64,000 bases of DNA from Ancylobacter pratisalsi (GTDB lineage: Bacteria; Pseudomonadota; Alphaproteobacteria; Rhizobiales; Xanthobacteraceae): positions 3,592,001 to 3,656,000 of the forward strand of contig NZ_CP048630.1 of the NCBI RefSeq assembly GCF_010669125.1, in the 5' to 3' direction. The notes under the pieces are model-generated. The model worked only from the letters and a program-made list of their open reading frames with translations, did not search any database and was not told the DNA's origin. Shown one piece after another: positions 44,276-53,567 of this stretch. Numbering within the stretch: position 1 is the stretch's first letter; every line of letters starts with the position of its first letter. The translations under genes were made by a program, and so were the position numbers.

Positions 44276-45100
44276 TCAACGCCCGTAAACCCCGCGTCCG
44301 ACAACCGCGTCGAGCCCCGCCAGCCGGTCGAGGAGCACGATGAGAAGCACCGTCGCAAGGATGAAAATGACCGATAGCGCCGCGATCGTCAGATCGAGAT
44401 TGGCCCGCATCTGGGCGAGGATCGCCACCGGAAGGGTGTAGGTGAATGCATCGGTGAGGAACAGGCTGATGCCGACATCGTCGAAGGAGGTCACGAAGCC
44501 GAACACCGCGCCGGCGAGGATGCCGGTACGGGCCAGCGGCAGCGTCACCTGCGCGATTGCCTTCCAGGGCCGCGCCCCGAGGCTCAGCGCCGCCTCGTAA
44601 TAGCTCGCCTTGATGCCGACGAGAGAGGCCGCCGTGGTGCGCATCACATAGGGAAAGGTGATGAGCACATGCCCCATGATGAGCCGCGTCATGCCGTCGA
44701 CGATGCCCAGCCGCGCGGCGAAGATCAGCATGCCGAATCCCAGCACGACATTGGGCACCACCAGTGGCGAGAGCAGCGCCGCCTGAAGCGCGCCCCGCCC
44801 CCTGAAGGTCGCCCGGCTGAGCGCGATGGCGGCCAGCGTGCCGGCAAAGGTCGCGATCAGAGTGGCCGTGATGGCGACGATGAGGCTGGTAACCAGCCCG
44901 GCGTGGTAATAATCGTCGGCGAGAAAGCGCTCGTACCAGCGCAGCGAGAACTGTGTCGGCGGGAACGGTCCGATAAAGCCGCGGGCGTCGAAGGACAGCA
45001 CCAGCGCCACCAGCACCGGGATCACCGAAAAGGCGATGAACAGGGTGATGAGCGACAGGTAGGCCGCTTCGAACAGCGCGTCGGCGAGCCGCTTGTTCAT
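44276..45100 (-). CDS. PotC-type ABC transporter permease
   Basis: A 274-residue inner-membrane permease with six helices and the EAA loop EAALSLGARPWKAIAQVTLPL, the docking site for the ATPase. It is the second permease of the binding-protein-dependent importer encoded at 43194-47077. Its ATG overlaps the stop of the PotB-type gene. Confidence 0.92.
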   Translation of the reverse strand: MNKRLADALFEAAYLSLITLFIAFSVIPVLVALVLSFDARGFIGPFPPTQFSLRWYERFLADDYYHAGLVTSLIVAITATLIATFAGTLAAIALSRATFRGRGALQAALLSPLVVPNVVLGFGMLIFAARLGIVDGMTRLIMGHVLITFPYVMRTTAASLVGIKASYYEAALSLGARPWKAIAQVTLPLARTGILAGAVFGFVTSFDDVGISLFLTDAFTYTLPVAILAQMRANLDLTIAALSVIFILATVLLIVLLDRLAGLDAVVGRGVYGR

Positions 45101-45954
45101 TTGCCGGCCTCCTGCCAGTTGCTGCGCACGAGGTGCAGCAGGCCGTAGAACAGGCTGACCGAGATCACCATCATCACGATCGAAAGCGCCGCCCCGCCGG
45201 GGAAGTTCGCCACATCCGAAAACCGGGAGTAGATCAGGTTGGACACGAACAGGATGAAACCCCGGCCCACCAGCATCGGCACCACGAGATTGCTGATGCA
45301 GAAGGCGTAGGCGATGATGCCGGCGGAGAGAATGCCGGGCACGCTCATGGCCACGGTGACCAGGAAGAACGTCTTCCAGCGCGGCGCGCCGAGGGACATC
45401 GCCGCCTCTTCCAGGCGCGGGTTGATGTTCTGCAGCGTGCCGATCAGTGTGAGCGCGACGAGCGGCAGTGTGGTGTTCATCAGGCCGAGCACGACCATAA
45501 GCTCCGCGCCGTCCGGGCTGTTGGAGCGGATGCCGAAAAGCCGGCTGAAACCGGACAGCGGGCCCAGCGGGCCGAAGGTCATGGAGATGGCGTAGACCCG
45601 CACGATGAGGCTGAGGAACAGTGTTCCCACCAGCCCGCCGATCAGCACCCGCCGCGTGGCCGGGCGCGCCCGGCGTACGATGAAATGCGCCATGGGAAAG
45701 CCCAGCGCCAGCGCCAGCCCGGAGCTGATAAGCCCGACCCGGAACGTGTCCAGGAAGTAGCGCACATATTCGGGCGCGGCGATCAGCGCATAGTTGTCGA
45801 GGGTGAGCGCACCGGCATCGTCTCCGCCGATGCGCCCGCCGACATAAGGCTTCAGGCTTTCCTGCGCGAGGGCAAAGAGGGGGCCAAGCAGCAGCGGCGC
45901 CATGATGATCAGCGCCGGCCACAGCATGGCCGCTGTCAGTCCCGGACGTCTCAT
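45097..45954 (-). CDS. PotB-type ABC transporter permease
   Basis: A 285-residue permease with six helices and the EAA loop EEAAMSLGAPRWKTFFLVTVAM. The ATG at 45954 begins MRRPGLTAAMLWPALIIMAP, a normal first helix; upstream codons are Arg/Ala/Gly-rich and unlikely. It lies 28 bases downstream of the binding-protein gene. Confidence 0.92.
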   Translation of the reverse strand: MRRPGLTAAMLWPALIIMAPLLLGPLFALAQESLKPYVGGRIGGDDAGALTLDNYALIAAPEYVRYFLDTFRVGLISSGLALALGFPMAHFIVRRARPATRRVLIGGLVGTLFLSLIVRVYAISMTFGPLGPLSGFSRLFGIRSNSPDGAELMVVLGLMNTTLPLVALTLIGTLQNINPRLEEAAMSLGAPRWKTFFLVTVAMSVPGILSAGIIAYAFCISNLVVPMLVGRGFILFVSNLIYSRFSDVANFPGGAALSIVMMVISVSLFYGLLHLVRSNWQEAGK

Positions 45955-45982
45955 CGCGCCGCCGCCTGTTCCCGCCGCCCGC

Positions 45983-47077
45983 TCAGCCGCGCCGCACCAG
46001 CGGCACGATCTCGCGTTCCCAGCGCGCATTCCACTCGTTCATCACCGAGCTGAGATAGGCGAAATCCGCGAAGTAGGCGTATTTCGCCAGCTCGTCGGGC
46101 TTGTAGTACCAGTCCACCAGCATCGGGTTGGTCTTGGCCGAGGGCTGGGTCGGGCCGGAGCCGAGGTTTATGTTGTAAAGCTCGTTCATCTTCGGCTCGG
46201 CGAAGAAGTTGGCGAACTCGAACGCGGCCTTCTCGGGCGAGCCCTTCAGCACGCAGAAGCCCTCATTGTAGAGAAAGCCCTTGTTGTCCGGCATGCGGTT
46301 CTTGAGCTTTACGGGGAAATTCTTGGCGGTGGCGAACCAGCCGCCATTGTTCCAGAAGCCGACCGAATACTGCCCCGTCGCCATGGCGTTGATGTACTCG
46401 GAATTGCTGGTGCAGATCTCGCCGATCTGGCCCTTGGAGGCCAGTTCCTTGATGAACTCCCAGCCCGGCTCGGCGTTCTTTTCGCTGCCGCCGCGCTGGA
46501 TGGCGCAGCTCACGATGAACAGGCCGGTGAGGTTGATCGGGTAGGGGACGCAGAGCTTGCCCTTGAATTCGGGGCGCAGCAGGTCCTCGACGGAATCGAA
46601 GCCGCCCGGCAGCAGGTCCTCGCGGTAGCCCCAGAACGCACCGGCCGTCGAGAGCGGCACGGTCATCTTCTGACCCTTGTCGTTCTTCTGGATGAACTGG
46701 TCCGGGATGGTGGCGAGGTTGGTGACGATGCTCTCGTCGATCGGCACCAGCCAGTCTTCCTTGATCAGGGTACGGAAAACCGGGTCCCACACCGAGAGCA
46801 CGTTGTACTGGGTGTTCGGCCATACCGCCTTGATCTTGGCGATCACCGCCGCCGAGCCGCCCGAGTGCAGCTCCCAGGCGATCTGGGTGTCGTTGGTCTT
46901 GTTGAAATCGGCCGTGATCTGTTTGGAAACCTCGATCCAGTTCGCGCCCCACTGCACCACCAGCAGGCGCTCGGCGGCGTTGGCGGGAAGGATCAGGCCG
47001 CCGGTGAGGGCGCTGGTGGCGGCCAGGCCGGTGCCGTTCAATGCGGCGCGGTTGAAGGCACGGCGAGTCATCGACAT
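45983..47077 (-). CDS. PotD-type extracellular substrate-binding protein
   Basis: A 364-residue binding protein with a twin-arginine-like leader (MSMTRRAFNRAALNGTG, then a hydrophobic run ending ANAAE near 36). LLVVQWGANWIEVSKQITADF starts the mature fold of the polyamine/Fe-type family. It captures the substrate of this importer in the periplasm. The genes clustered with it (amidohydrolases, amidase) suggest a nitrogenous substrate. The first gene of its transcription unit, 222 bases after the GntR gene. Confidence 0.9.
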   Translation of the reverse strand: MSMTRRAFNRAALNGTGLAATSALTGGLILPANAAERLLVVQWGANWIEVSKQITADFNKTNDTQIAWELHSGGSAAVIAKIKAVWPNTQYNVLSVWDPVFRTLIKEDWLVPIDESIVTNLATIPDQFIQKNDKGQKMTVPLSTAGAFWGYREDLLPGGFDSVEDLLRPEFKGKLCVPYPINLTGLFIVSCAIQRGGSEKNAEPGWEFIKELASKGQIGEICTSNSEYINAMATGQYSVGFWNNGGWFATAKNFPVKLKNRMPDNKGFLYNEGFCVLKGSPEKAAFEFANFFAEPKMNELYNINLGSGPTQPSAKTNPMLVDWYYKPDELAKYAYFADFAYLSSVMNEWNARWEREIVPLVRRG

Positions 47078-47126
47078 GGCGGATCTCCGGGCGATGGGAG
47101 CAACGGGAAAGAGCGCTGGAAACAAT

Positions 47127-47136
47127 TAAGTACTTA
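47127..47136. promoter_or_regulatory. Palindrome upstream of the binding-protein gene
   Basis: TAAGTACTTA is a perfect 10-base palindrome in an AT-rich patch 50 bases upstream of the binding-protein start (minus strand). It shares TTAAGT with the imperfect palindrome at 48974-48989 and may be an operator for the GntR regulator encoded next door. Confidence 0.4.
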
Positions 47137-47299
47137 CTTAGTTTGTCGGCGCGGCGGGGGCGGGTAAAGCCGAATGATTGGCCATCGCGACAAGTTTCAA
47201 GGTGTTGATATAAAAGGGTTTAGTTGCCTTCTGACTATGCCGTGGGCGGTGGCTGGGCGATGGTTGCCCAAAAATTCCACCGAGGCCCGATCGCGCATT

Positions 47300-47974
47300 T
47301 CAGGTGGCAATGCCCTCGCCGCGCAGGGTGCGCAGCACGGCTTCTCCGGTCAGCCGGTTGTGTTCGGCGAGCCGCTCGGCGAGGTCGAGGCGGGCGCGGG
47401 CGCGGAACGCCGTCATGATCGCCTCGTGCTCGTCGAAGGACTGGGCGACGCGGACCGGGTTCTCGTTGACCACGAAGCGCAGCCGCAGCACCCGCTTCTG
47501 AAGATTGTCATAGGTTTGCAGAAGCACCGGGTTCTGCGTGGCGCTTGCGAGCGCGCGATGGAATTCCTGATTCAGTTCGGTATAGGCGGTGGGGGCGGGA
47601 TGGGCGCCGAGCGCACCGTGGACCCGCTCGATCCGGGCGCGGTCCTCAGGCGTCGCGCGCACGGCCGCGAGCAGGCCGATCTGGTTCTCGATGGCGCCCT
47701 TCAGTTCGAATACATGAGCGACGTCGAGCGGGTCGATGGGGGCGACGATCGAGCCGCGATTGGGGCGGAGCTCCACGAAGCCTTCCGCCGCCAGCACCTT
47801 CAGCGCCTCTCGCAGGGGCGTGCGCGAAACGCCGAAGCGCAGGCAGAGCTGGGCTTCGGGTATGCGCGCTCCATCGCTCAGCTCGCCGTTCAGCAGCACC
47901 ATGCGCAGCTTGTTGACGGTCTGCTCGTGCAGGCTGCCGCCTTCCCCTGTCTCGTCCGGCTGCGCGAAGGTCAT
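47300..47974 (-). CDS. GntR-family (FCD/FadR-type) transcriptional regulator
   Basis: A 224-residue regulator. The N-terminal winged helix spans about 15-80 (LCLRFGVSRTPLREALKVLAAEGFVEL) and the C-terminal all-helical FCD ligand domain about 90-215. FCD regulators usually respond to carboxylic or amino-acid-like metabolites. It starts five bases after the racemase-fold gene, so those two are co-transcribed, and it sits upstream of the importer and hydrolase genes it probably controls. Confidence 0.9.
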   Translation of the reverse strand: MTFAQPDETGEGGSLHEQTVNKLRMVLLNGELSDGARIPEAQLCLRFGVSRTPLREALKVLAAEGFVELRPNRGSIVAPIDPLDVAHVFELKGAIENQIGLLAAVRATPEDRARIERVHGALGAHPAPTAYTELNQEFHRALASATQNPVLLQTYDNLQKRVLRLRFVVNENPVRVAQSFDEHEAIMTAFRARARLDLAERLAEHNRLTGEAVLRTLRGEGIAT

Positions 47975-47979
47975 GGCTG

Positions 47980-48753
47980 TCACTCCGCCGGTATGGCCAT
48001 TTCGGAAGCGGGCGGGGTCGCAAACATGGAGCCGAAGCGGGCCAGCGGATCGGTAGGCAGGTCGAGCGCGCGCAGGCAGCCCCACAAGGTGGTGCTGACG
48101 GAATCATAGACCGGAACACCGATGCGGCGCTCTATCTCCGCGCCGATCACCGCGCCGCGCATATTGGTGCAGACGATCGCGATCGCGTCCGGGCGGGCGG
48201 CCGCAACCTCGGTGCACATCGCCGCGATCTGCTCCTCGGATATCTCGGCGAAGGAGAAATTGTCGGACAGTCCGCAGTGGCTGCCGGCGACGACCGACAC
48301 GCCGATCGAGGCGTAATTGGCAACGATCCGCGCGCCCACATCCGCGGTATAGGGCGTGACCAGCGCGAGCCGTTTCACGCCCTGTTCCCTGATGAGCCGG
48401 TTGAGCCCCAGAATGGCGCTGGTGGCCGGAACGCCGGTCCGCGCATGGACGGCCTCACACAGGCGCTCGTCGGTCTCGAAGCCGAGCCAGCTTGCCGAGG
48501 TGCCGTTCCAGGCGATCACGTCGACGCGGGCGTCGGCGAGCAGTTCGGCGGCGGCCAGGATCGGCTCCTCGCGGAACTGGTCGGAGGCGACCTCGTCCAG
48601 CGCGATCCGTGTGACCCTGAAACGCCCGAAATGCGCGGTCACCTGCGGAAACAGCGGTTCGAGCAGGAGCGAGGTGTAAGGCTCCAGCACGGTGTTCGAC
48701 GAGGGCGTCAGCATGCCGATCAGCCGTCGGGAGAAAGGAAGGACATTTTGCAT
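47980..48753 (-). CDS. Asp/Glu racemase-superfamily protein (maleate isomerase/AMDase-like)
   Basis: A 257-residue protein with the TPSSNTVLEPY opening typical of maleate isomerase and arylmalonate decarboxylase relatives. The second catalytic cysteine is present (Cys 195 in IVCTNMRG), but the first is missing: the usual CTSGS reads NGTSAS (83-88). With one catalytic Cys it looks more like decarboxylase-type members than racemases with two. A role on a pathway acid such as maleate, maleamate-derived acid or a hydantoin product is inference. Confidence 0.75.
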   Translation of the reverse strand: MQNVLPFSRRLIGMLTPSSNTVLEPYTSLLLEPLFPQVTAHFGRFRVTRIALDEVASDQFREEPILAAAELLADARVDVIAWNGTSASWLGFETDERLCEAVHARTGVPATSAILGLNRLIREQGVKRLALVTPYTADVGARIVANYASIGVSVVAGSHCGLSDNFSFAEISEEQIAAMCTEVAAARPDAIAIVCTNMRGAVIGAEIERRIGVPVYDSVSTTLWGCLRALDLPTDPLARFGSMFATPPASEMAIPAE

Positions 48754-49047
48754 TCAAAAATACCCGACATGGAGGCTGGCGACGTGTCGACGCTTAAGTC
48801 CCGGCCTGATGGTGGCGGTCCGCTACATTCAGGTCTTGCCTTGCCCGACGTCGTTCGTCAATCGGCAAGAAGTGTTTCGTTTGAACGCCAATGCTCACTT
48901 ATCAAGCAGGATATGGCGCGCGGTGCGGCAAGGCGCGGGCAGGACGCACAATGCGCTGCCTACAATTTGATATTTAAGTGAACATTTAATTGGAGCAGAC
49001 TCCGAGGCAAGAAATGAATTCAAAATGACCTTCCAGGAGCAACCCGT
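48754..49047. promoter_or_regulatory. Divergent control region of the two catabolic arms
   Basis: This 294-base gap separates the leftward racemase-gntR genes from the rightward dpp-type operon. Its right half is AT-rich (48955-49020), with an imperfect palindrome TTAAGTGAACATTTAA (48974-48989, 12 of 16 symmetric) and a -10-like TTTAAT (48985-48990). AGGAG at 49035-49039 is the ribosome binding site of the first rightward gene. No gene is seen within it. Confidence 0.5.
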
Positions 49048-50652
49048 ATGCGACTTCCGGTTCTGCTGACAACCGCGTTGACCGCCTTGTTCGTCGCCGC
49101 GTCTCCGGCCTTTGTCCCGGCGCCGGCCGCGGCCGCGGACAGCGGCAAGGAGTTCCGCTACGCCTACCGCGTGGATCCCGCCTCGCTGGACCCGCACGCG
49201 CTGGCGGAGACCTTCACCCTGTCCTGGCTGGGCCAGGTCTACGAGCCGCTCGTCGGGCGCGGCAAGAATCTGGAGCTGGTGCCCGCGCTGGCCACGAGCT
49301 GGGAGCAGGTGGAGCCGACCGTGTGGCGTTTCCATCTGCGCGAAGGCGTGAAGTTCGCCGACGGCACGCCCTTCACTGCCGATGACGTCATCTTCTCGCT
49401 GCAGCGGGTGAAGAAGGACGGTTCGGACATGGCCTATACGGTGGCGTCGGTGACCGACATCAAGAAGGTCGACGACCACACGGTCGACCTGATCATGGCC
49501 AAGCCCAACCCGATCCTTCCGGTCCAGATCACCTCGACCTACATGATGAGCAAGGACTGGGCGGAAAAGCACGAGGCGACATCGCCCTCCAGCGTGAAGG
49601 CCAAGGTCGAAAACTTCGCCACCACGAACGCCAACGGCACCGGCCCGTTCATGATCGAGAGCCGGCAGGCCGGCGTGAAGACCGTGCTCGTGCCCAACCC
49701 GAACTGGTGGGGCGAGAAGGAAAGCAACGTTTCGAAGGTGGTCTTCACCCCGATCCAGTCGGATGCCACCCGCGTCGCCGCGCTGCTCTCGGGCGAGGTG
49801 GACATGGTCTACCCGGTGCCGCAGCAGGACGTCGCGCGCATCGAAAGCGCCGAGGGCACCGAGGTGCTCAAGGGATCCGAACTGCGCACCATGATGCTGG
49901 CCATGGACCAGCACCGCGACGAACTGCTCAATTCGGACGTCAAGGGCAAGAACCCGCTGAAGGACAAGCGCGTTCGCCAGGCGATCTATCAGGCGATCGA
50001 CATGAACGCGATCAAGGACCGCATCATGGGCGGCACCTCGCACATCGCCGGCACCATGATCGCGCCGGGCATCAACGGCTACGATCCCAAGCTCGACACC
50101 CGCGCCGCGCCCTATGATCCCGAAGCGTCCAAGAAGCTGCTGGCCGAGGCCGGTTACCCGGACGGCTTCTCCTTCACCATGGACTGCTCGAACGACCGCT
50201 ACGTGAATGACGAGCGCATTTGCCAGGCCATCGTCGGCATGCTCGGCCGCGTCGGGCTGAAGGTCACGCTGAACGCCCAGACCCGCACCAAGTTCTTCGA
50301 GAAGGTGCTGGCGCGGGACACCTCCTTCGCCATGATCGGCTGGCAGCCGCTGAGCTATGATGCCCACTCGACCCTTCAGGACACGATGAACACGCCGGAA
50401 GGCAAGGTCGGCACCTACAATGTCGGCAACTACTCCAACCCGAAGGTCGATGCGCTCACGCAGAAGATCGAGGTCGAGGTCGACCCCGCCAAGCGCAACG
50501 CGATGATCTTCGAGGCGATGACCCTCGACAAGGAAGACTACGGCCACATCCCCGTGCACCAGGCCGGTATCGCCTGGGGCGTGCGCAAGGGCGCCCATGT
50601 GGTGCTGCGTTCCGACGACAGCCTTGAGCTGAAGTGGGTCACCGTCGACTGA
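49048..50652 (+). CDS. Dpp/Opp-type substrate-binding protein (SBP family 5)
   Basis: A 534-residue periplasmic binding protein with a signal peptide (about 1-30, ending AAAAD). LDPHALAETFTLSWLGQVYEPLV and GVKFADGTPFTADDVIFSLQRV are typical of family 5 proteins that bind peptides, nickel, opines, or other amino-acid-like molecules. AGGAG precedes the ATG. It is the first gene of a dppABCDF-type operon that continues into amidohydrolase genes, so the ligand may be a modified amino acid or ureide and not a plain peptide. Confidence 0.93.
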   Translation: MRLPVLLTTALTALFVAASPAFVPAPAAAADSGKEFRYAYRVDPASLDPHALAETFTLSWLGQVYEPLVGRGKNLELVPALATSWEQVEPTVWRFHLREGVKFADGTPFTADDVIFSLQRVKKDGSDMAYTVASVTDIKKVDDHTVDLIMAKPNPILPVQITSTYMMSKDWAEKHEATSPSSVKAKVENFATTNANGTGPFMIESRQAGVKTVLVPNPNWWGEKESNVSKVVFTPIQSDATRVAALLSGEVDMVYPVPQQDVARIESAEGTEVLKGSELRTMMLAMDQHRDELLNSDVKGKNPLKDKRVRQAIYQAIDMNAIKDRIMGGTSHIAGTMIAPGINGYDPKLDTRAAPYDPEASKKLLAEAGYPDGFSFTMDCSNDRYVNDERICQAIVGMLGRVGLKVTLNAQTRTKFFEKVLARDTSFAMIGWQPLSYDAHSTLQDTMNTPEGKVGTYNVGNYSNPKVDALTQKIEVEVDPAKRNAMIFEAMTLDKEDYGHIPVHQAGIAWGVRKGAHVVLRSDDSLELKWVTVD

Positions 50653-50677
50653 GGACGGCGATGATGGAGGCCGCGAC

Positions 50678-51661
50678 ATGAGCTTTGTTCTCGGGCGTCT
50701 CGGGCAGACCGTGCTCGTCCTGCTGGTCGCGGCCTTCGTCAGCTTTTCCCTGTTCCGCTATGTCGGCGACCCCGTGAACAACATGGTGGGGCAGACCGCG
50801 AGCCTTGCCGACCGCGAGGCGATGCGGGCCGCGCTCGGGCTGGACGACCCGTTCGTCGTCCAGTTCCTCCGTTTCGTCGGCCAGGCGCTGCAGGGCGATT
50901 TCGGCATTTCCTACCGCTATGGCCAGCCGGTCTCGACGCTGATAGCCGAACGCTTTCCCGCCACGCTCGAACTGGCGCTGATCTCGATGCTGATCGCCAC
51001 CGGCCTCGGCGTTCCCCTCGGGGTGTGGACCGCACTGCATCGCGGGCACTGGTTTTCCCAGGTGCTGCTGGCGATCTCACTGATCGGCGTGGCCCTGCCC
51101 ACCTTTCTCATCGGCATCGCGCTCATCCTCACCTTCTCGGTCTGGCTCGGCTGGCTGCCGTCCTTCGGGCGGGGGCAGGTGGTCGATCTTGGCTGGTGGA
51201 GCACCGGGTTCCTGAGCTGGAGCGGCCTGCGCGCGCTGGTGCTGCCCAGCGTCACGCTCGGCGTGTTCCAGCTGGCGCTGATCATGCGACTGGCGCGGGC
51301 GGAGATGCTGGAGGTGATGCGGGCCGACTTCATCCGTTTCGCGCGGGCGAGGGGCCTGCGTCCACGGGCGATCGAGTACCGCCACGCACTGCGCAACACG
51401 CTGGTGCCCGTGGTGACGATGATCGGCCTTCAGTTCGGCAACGTCTTCGCCTTCTCCATCATCGTGGAAACGGTGTTCCAGTGGCCGGGGCTTGGGCTTC
51501 TGGTGATCCAGGCGATCCAGTTCGCCGACGTGCCGCTGCTTGCCGCCTATCTGGTGCTCATCGCCCTGTGCTTCGCGGTCATCAACCTTGCCGTCGATCT
51601 GCTCTATGTCGCCATCGATCCCCGTGTCCGGACCTCGGGTGCGATACGGAGGACGGCATGA
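50678..51661 (+). CDS. Dpp/Opp-type ABC permease, DppB family
   Basis: A 327-residue permease with six helices, the N-terminal motif FVSFSLFRYVGDPVNNMVG and the EAA-like loop DFIRFARARGLRPRAIEYRHALRN. It pairs with the DppC-type permease; its end overlaps that gene's start (ATGA). Confidence 0.94.
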   Translation: MSFVLGRLGQTVLVLLVAAFVSFSLFRYVGDPVNNMVGQTASLADREAMRAALGLDDPFVVQFLRFVGQALQGDFGISYRYGQPVSTLIAERFPATLELALISMLIATGLGVPLGVWTALHRGHWFSQVLLAISLIGVALPTFLIGIALILTFSVWLGWLPSFGRGQVVDLGWWSTGFLSWSGLRALVLPSVTLGVFQLALIMRLARAEMLEVMRADFIRFARARGLRPRAIEYRHALRNTLVPVVTMIGLQFGNVFAFSIIVETVFQWPGLGLLVIQAIQFADVPLLAAYLVLIALCFAVINLAVDLLYVAIDPRVRTSGAIRRTA

Positions 51662-52590
51662 GCGTCGCCGCGGTCCGCCACGCGGTGGGGGAGTGGTGGC
51701 AGAGTGATCTGGCTTACCGCTTCCGCCGGTCGCCGGTTGCCATCCTCGCCGCGCTGGTGGGGCTGGCGCTGCTGTTCGCCGCACTGGGCGCCGATGCACT
51801 CGCGCCCTACAACGCTTTCGATCCCGCCGCCGCCAACGCCGCCGATGCCCGTCTGCCGCCGGGCAGCGAGGGCCTGTTCGGCGATTACTACCTTCTGGGA
51901 ACCGATCCGCAGGGGCGCGACATGCTGTCGGCCATGCTGTACGGCCTGCGCACCTCGCTGCTTGTCGGCCTCGCCAGCGTGGCCGCGGCGGGGGTGGCGG
52001 GCGTTCTGCTCGGGCTGGTGGCCGGCTATTTCGGCGGCATTCTGGACGCGTTCATCATGCGCGCGGCCGATGTGCAGCTCAGCTTTCCCGCCATCCTGAT
52101 CGCGCTGCTGATCGATGGCGTAACCCGCACCGCCCTGCCGCGCGAGCTGCATCAGGAACTGGCGGTGCCGATCCTCATCGCCGCCATCGCCGCGTCGTTC
52201 TGGGTGCAGTATGCGCGCACCGTGCGCGGCCTCGTGCTGGTGGAGCGCGGGCGCGAATACGTGCTGGCGGCGAAGGTCACCGGCGTCAGCACGGCGCGCA
52301 TCCTCGTCTCGCACATCTTGCCGAATGTGATGGGTCCGGTGCTGGTGATCGCCACCATCAATCTGGCGCTGGCAATCCTCACGGAGTCGACGCTGTCCTT
52401 CCTCGGCGTCGGCCTGCCGCCGACCCAGCCCTCGCTCGGCTCGCTGGTGCGCATCGGTAACGAGTTCGTGTTTTCCGGCGACTGGTGGATCAGCGCGCTG
52501 CCGGGTCTTCTGCTGGTGATGTTGTCGCTGTCGGTCAACATCTTCGGCGACTGGCTGCGCGACGCGCTCAACCCGAAGCTGGCCTCATGA
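51658..52590 (+). CDS. Dpp/Opp-type ABC permease, DppC family
   Basis: A 310-residue permease: an N-terminal helix, the LLGTDPQGRDMLSAMLYGLRTSL family motif, the EAA loop EYVLAAKVTGVSTARILVSHILPN and GVGLPPTQPSLGSLV near the C terminus. It completes the transmembrane part of the importer. ATGA overlaps link it to both neighbours. Confidence 0.94.
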   Translation: MSVAAVRHAVGEWWQSDLAYRFRRSPVAILAALVGLALLFAALGADALAPYNAFDPAAANAADARLPPGSEGLFGDYYLLGTDPQGRDMLSAMLYGLRTSLLVGLASVAAAGVAGVLLGLVAGYFGGILDAFIMRAADVQLSFPAILIALLIDGVTRTALPRELHQELAVPILIAAIAASFWVQYARTVRGLVLVERGREYVLAAKVTGVSTARILVSHILPNVMGPVLVIATINLALAILTESTLSFLGVGLPPTQPSLGSLVRIGNEFVFSGDWWISALPGLLLVMLSLSVNIFGDWLRDALNPKLAS

Positions 52591-53567
52591 GCGCGCTCCT
52601 CGCCGTTGAAGGTCTGAGGGTCGAGATCGCCGCCCGCAAGCGGGTGTTCACCGCGATCGACGACGTGTCGTTCGAGATCGCGGCGGGCGAAATCCTCGGC
52701 GTGGTCGGCGAGTCCGGCGCGGGCAAGTCGGTCACGGGAACAGCGGTGCTCGGCCTGCTGGAGAAACCGGCCTATCAGGCCGGCGGGCGCATTCTCTTCA
52801 AGGACCGGCGCATCGACACGCTGGATGAGGATGGGCTGCGCGCCCTGCGCGGCAGGGAGATCGCGGCGGTGTTCCAGGACCCGCTGACCAGCCTCGACCC
52901 GTTGATGACCATTGGCGGGCAATTGGTCGAGACCATGCAGACCCACCTGCCGCTGTCGCGCGACGAGGCGTTGACCCGCGCGGCGCAGCTTCTCGCCGAG
53001 GTGGGCATTCCCGCCCCGCGCGAACGGTTGCAGAGCTACCCGCACGAACTTTCCGGCGGCATGCGCCAGCGCGTGGTGCTCGCGCTCGCCTTCTGCTGCG
53101 AGCCCGCGCTGATCATCGCCGACGAGCCGACCACGGCGCTCGATGTCTCGATCCAGGCCCAGATCCTCGACCTGCTGCGCACCATGTGCCGTGAGCGCGG
53201 CACGGCGGTGATGCTGGTCACCCACGACATGGGCGTGATCGCCGAGGCGAGCGACCGCGTCGCGGTGATGTATGCCGGGCGCATCGTCGAGATTGGTCCG
53301 ACGGCGAGCCTGATTGCCAATGCCGCGCACCCCTATACGCGCGGCCTCATGGCCTCGATTCCGGACATGCACCGGCGGGAGGCCGAACTCACGCAGATCC
53401 CCGGCTCGATGCCGCGCCCCGACGCCCCCGTTTCCGGCTGCGCCTTCCATCCGCGCTGTACGCTCGCCGAGCCGCGCTGCGCCGTGGAGCGGCCGGCCGA
53501 TGTCGCTGTGGGGTCCTCGCGCGTCGCCTGCTGGCTGGCCGGTCCCGTCTCACGGAGCGCGGCCTGA
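52587..53567 (+). CDS. Dpp/Opp-type ABC ATP-binding protein, DppD family
   Basis: A 326-residue ATPase with Walker A GESGAGKSV, signature LSGGMRQRVVLALAF, Walker B IIADEPTTALDV and the C-terminal oligopeptide-transporter extension with GCAFHPRC, a cysteine-containing motif often linked to an iron-sulfur cluster in DppD. Its stop overlaps the next ATG (TGATG). Confidence 0.94.
   Translation: MSALLAVEGLRVEIAARKRVFTAIDDVSFEIAAGEILGVVGESGAGKSVTGTAVLGLLEKPAYQAGGRILFKDRRIDTLDEDGLRALRGREIAAVFQDPLTSLDPLMTIGGQLVETMQTHLPLSRDEALTRAAQLLAEVGIPAPRERLQSYPHELSGGMRQRVVLALAFCCEPALIIADEPTTALDVSIQAQILDLLRTMCRERGTAVMLVTHDMGVIAEASDRVAVMYAGRIVEIGPTASLIANAAHPYTRGLMASIPDMHRREAELTQIPGSMPRPDAPVSGCAFHPRCTLAEPRCAVERPADVAVGSSRVACWLAGPVSRSAA

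Noticed and set aside
47980..48753. Hydantoin or allantoin racemase.
   Set aside because: The TPSSNT opening points to the maleate isomerase/decarboxylase side, and the first catalytic Cys needed for racemisation is absent.
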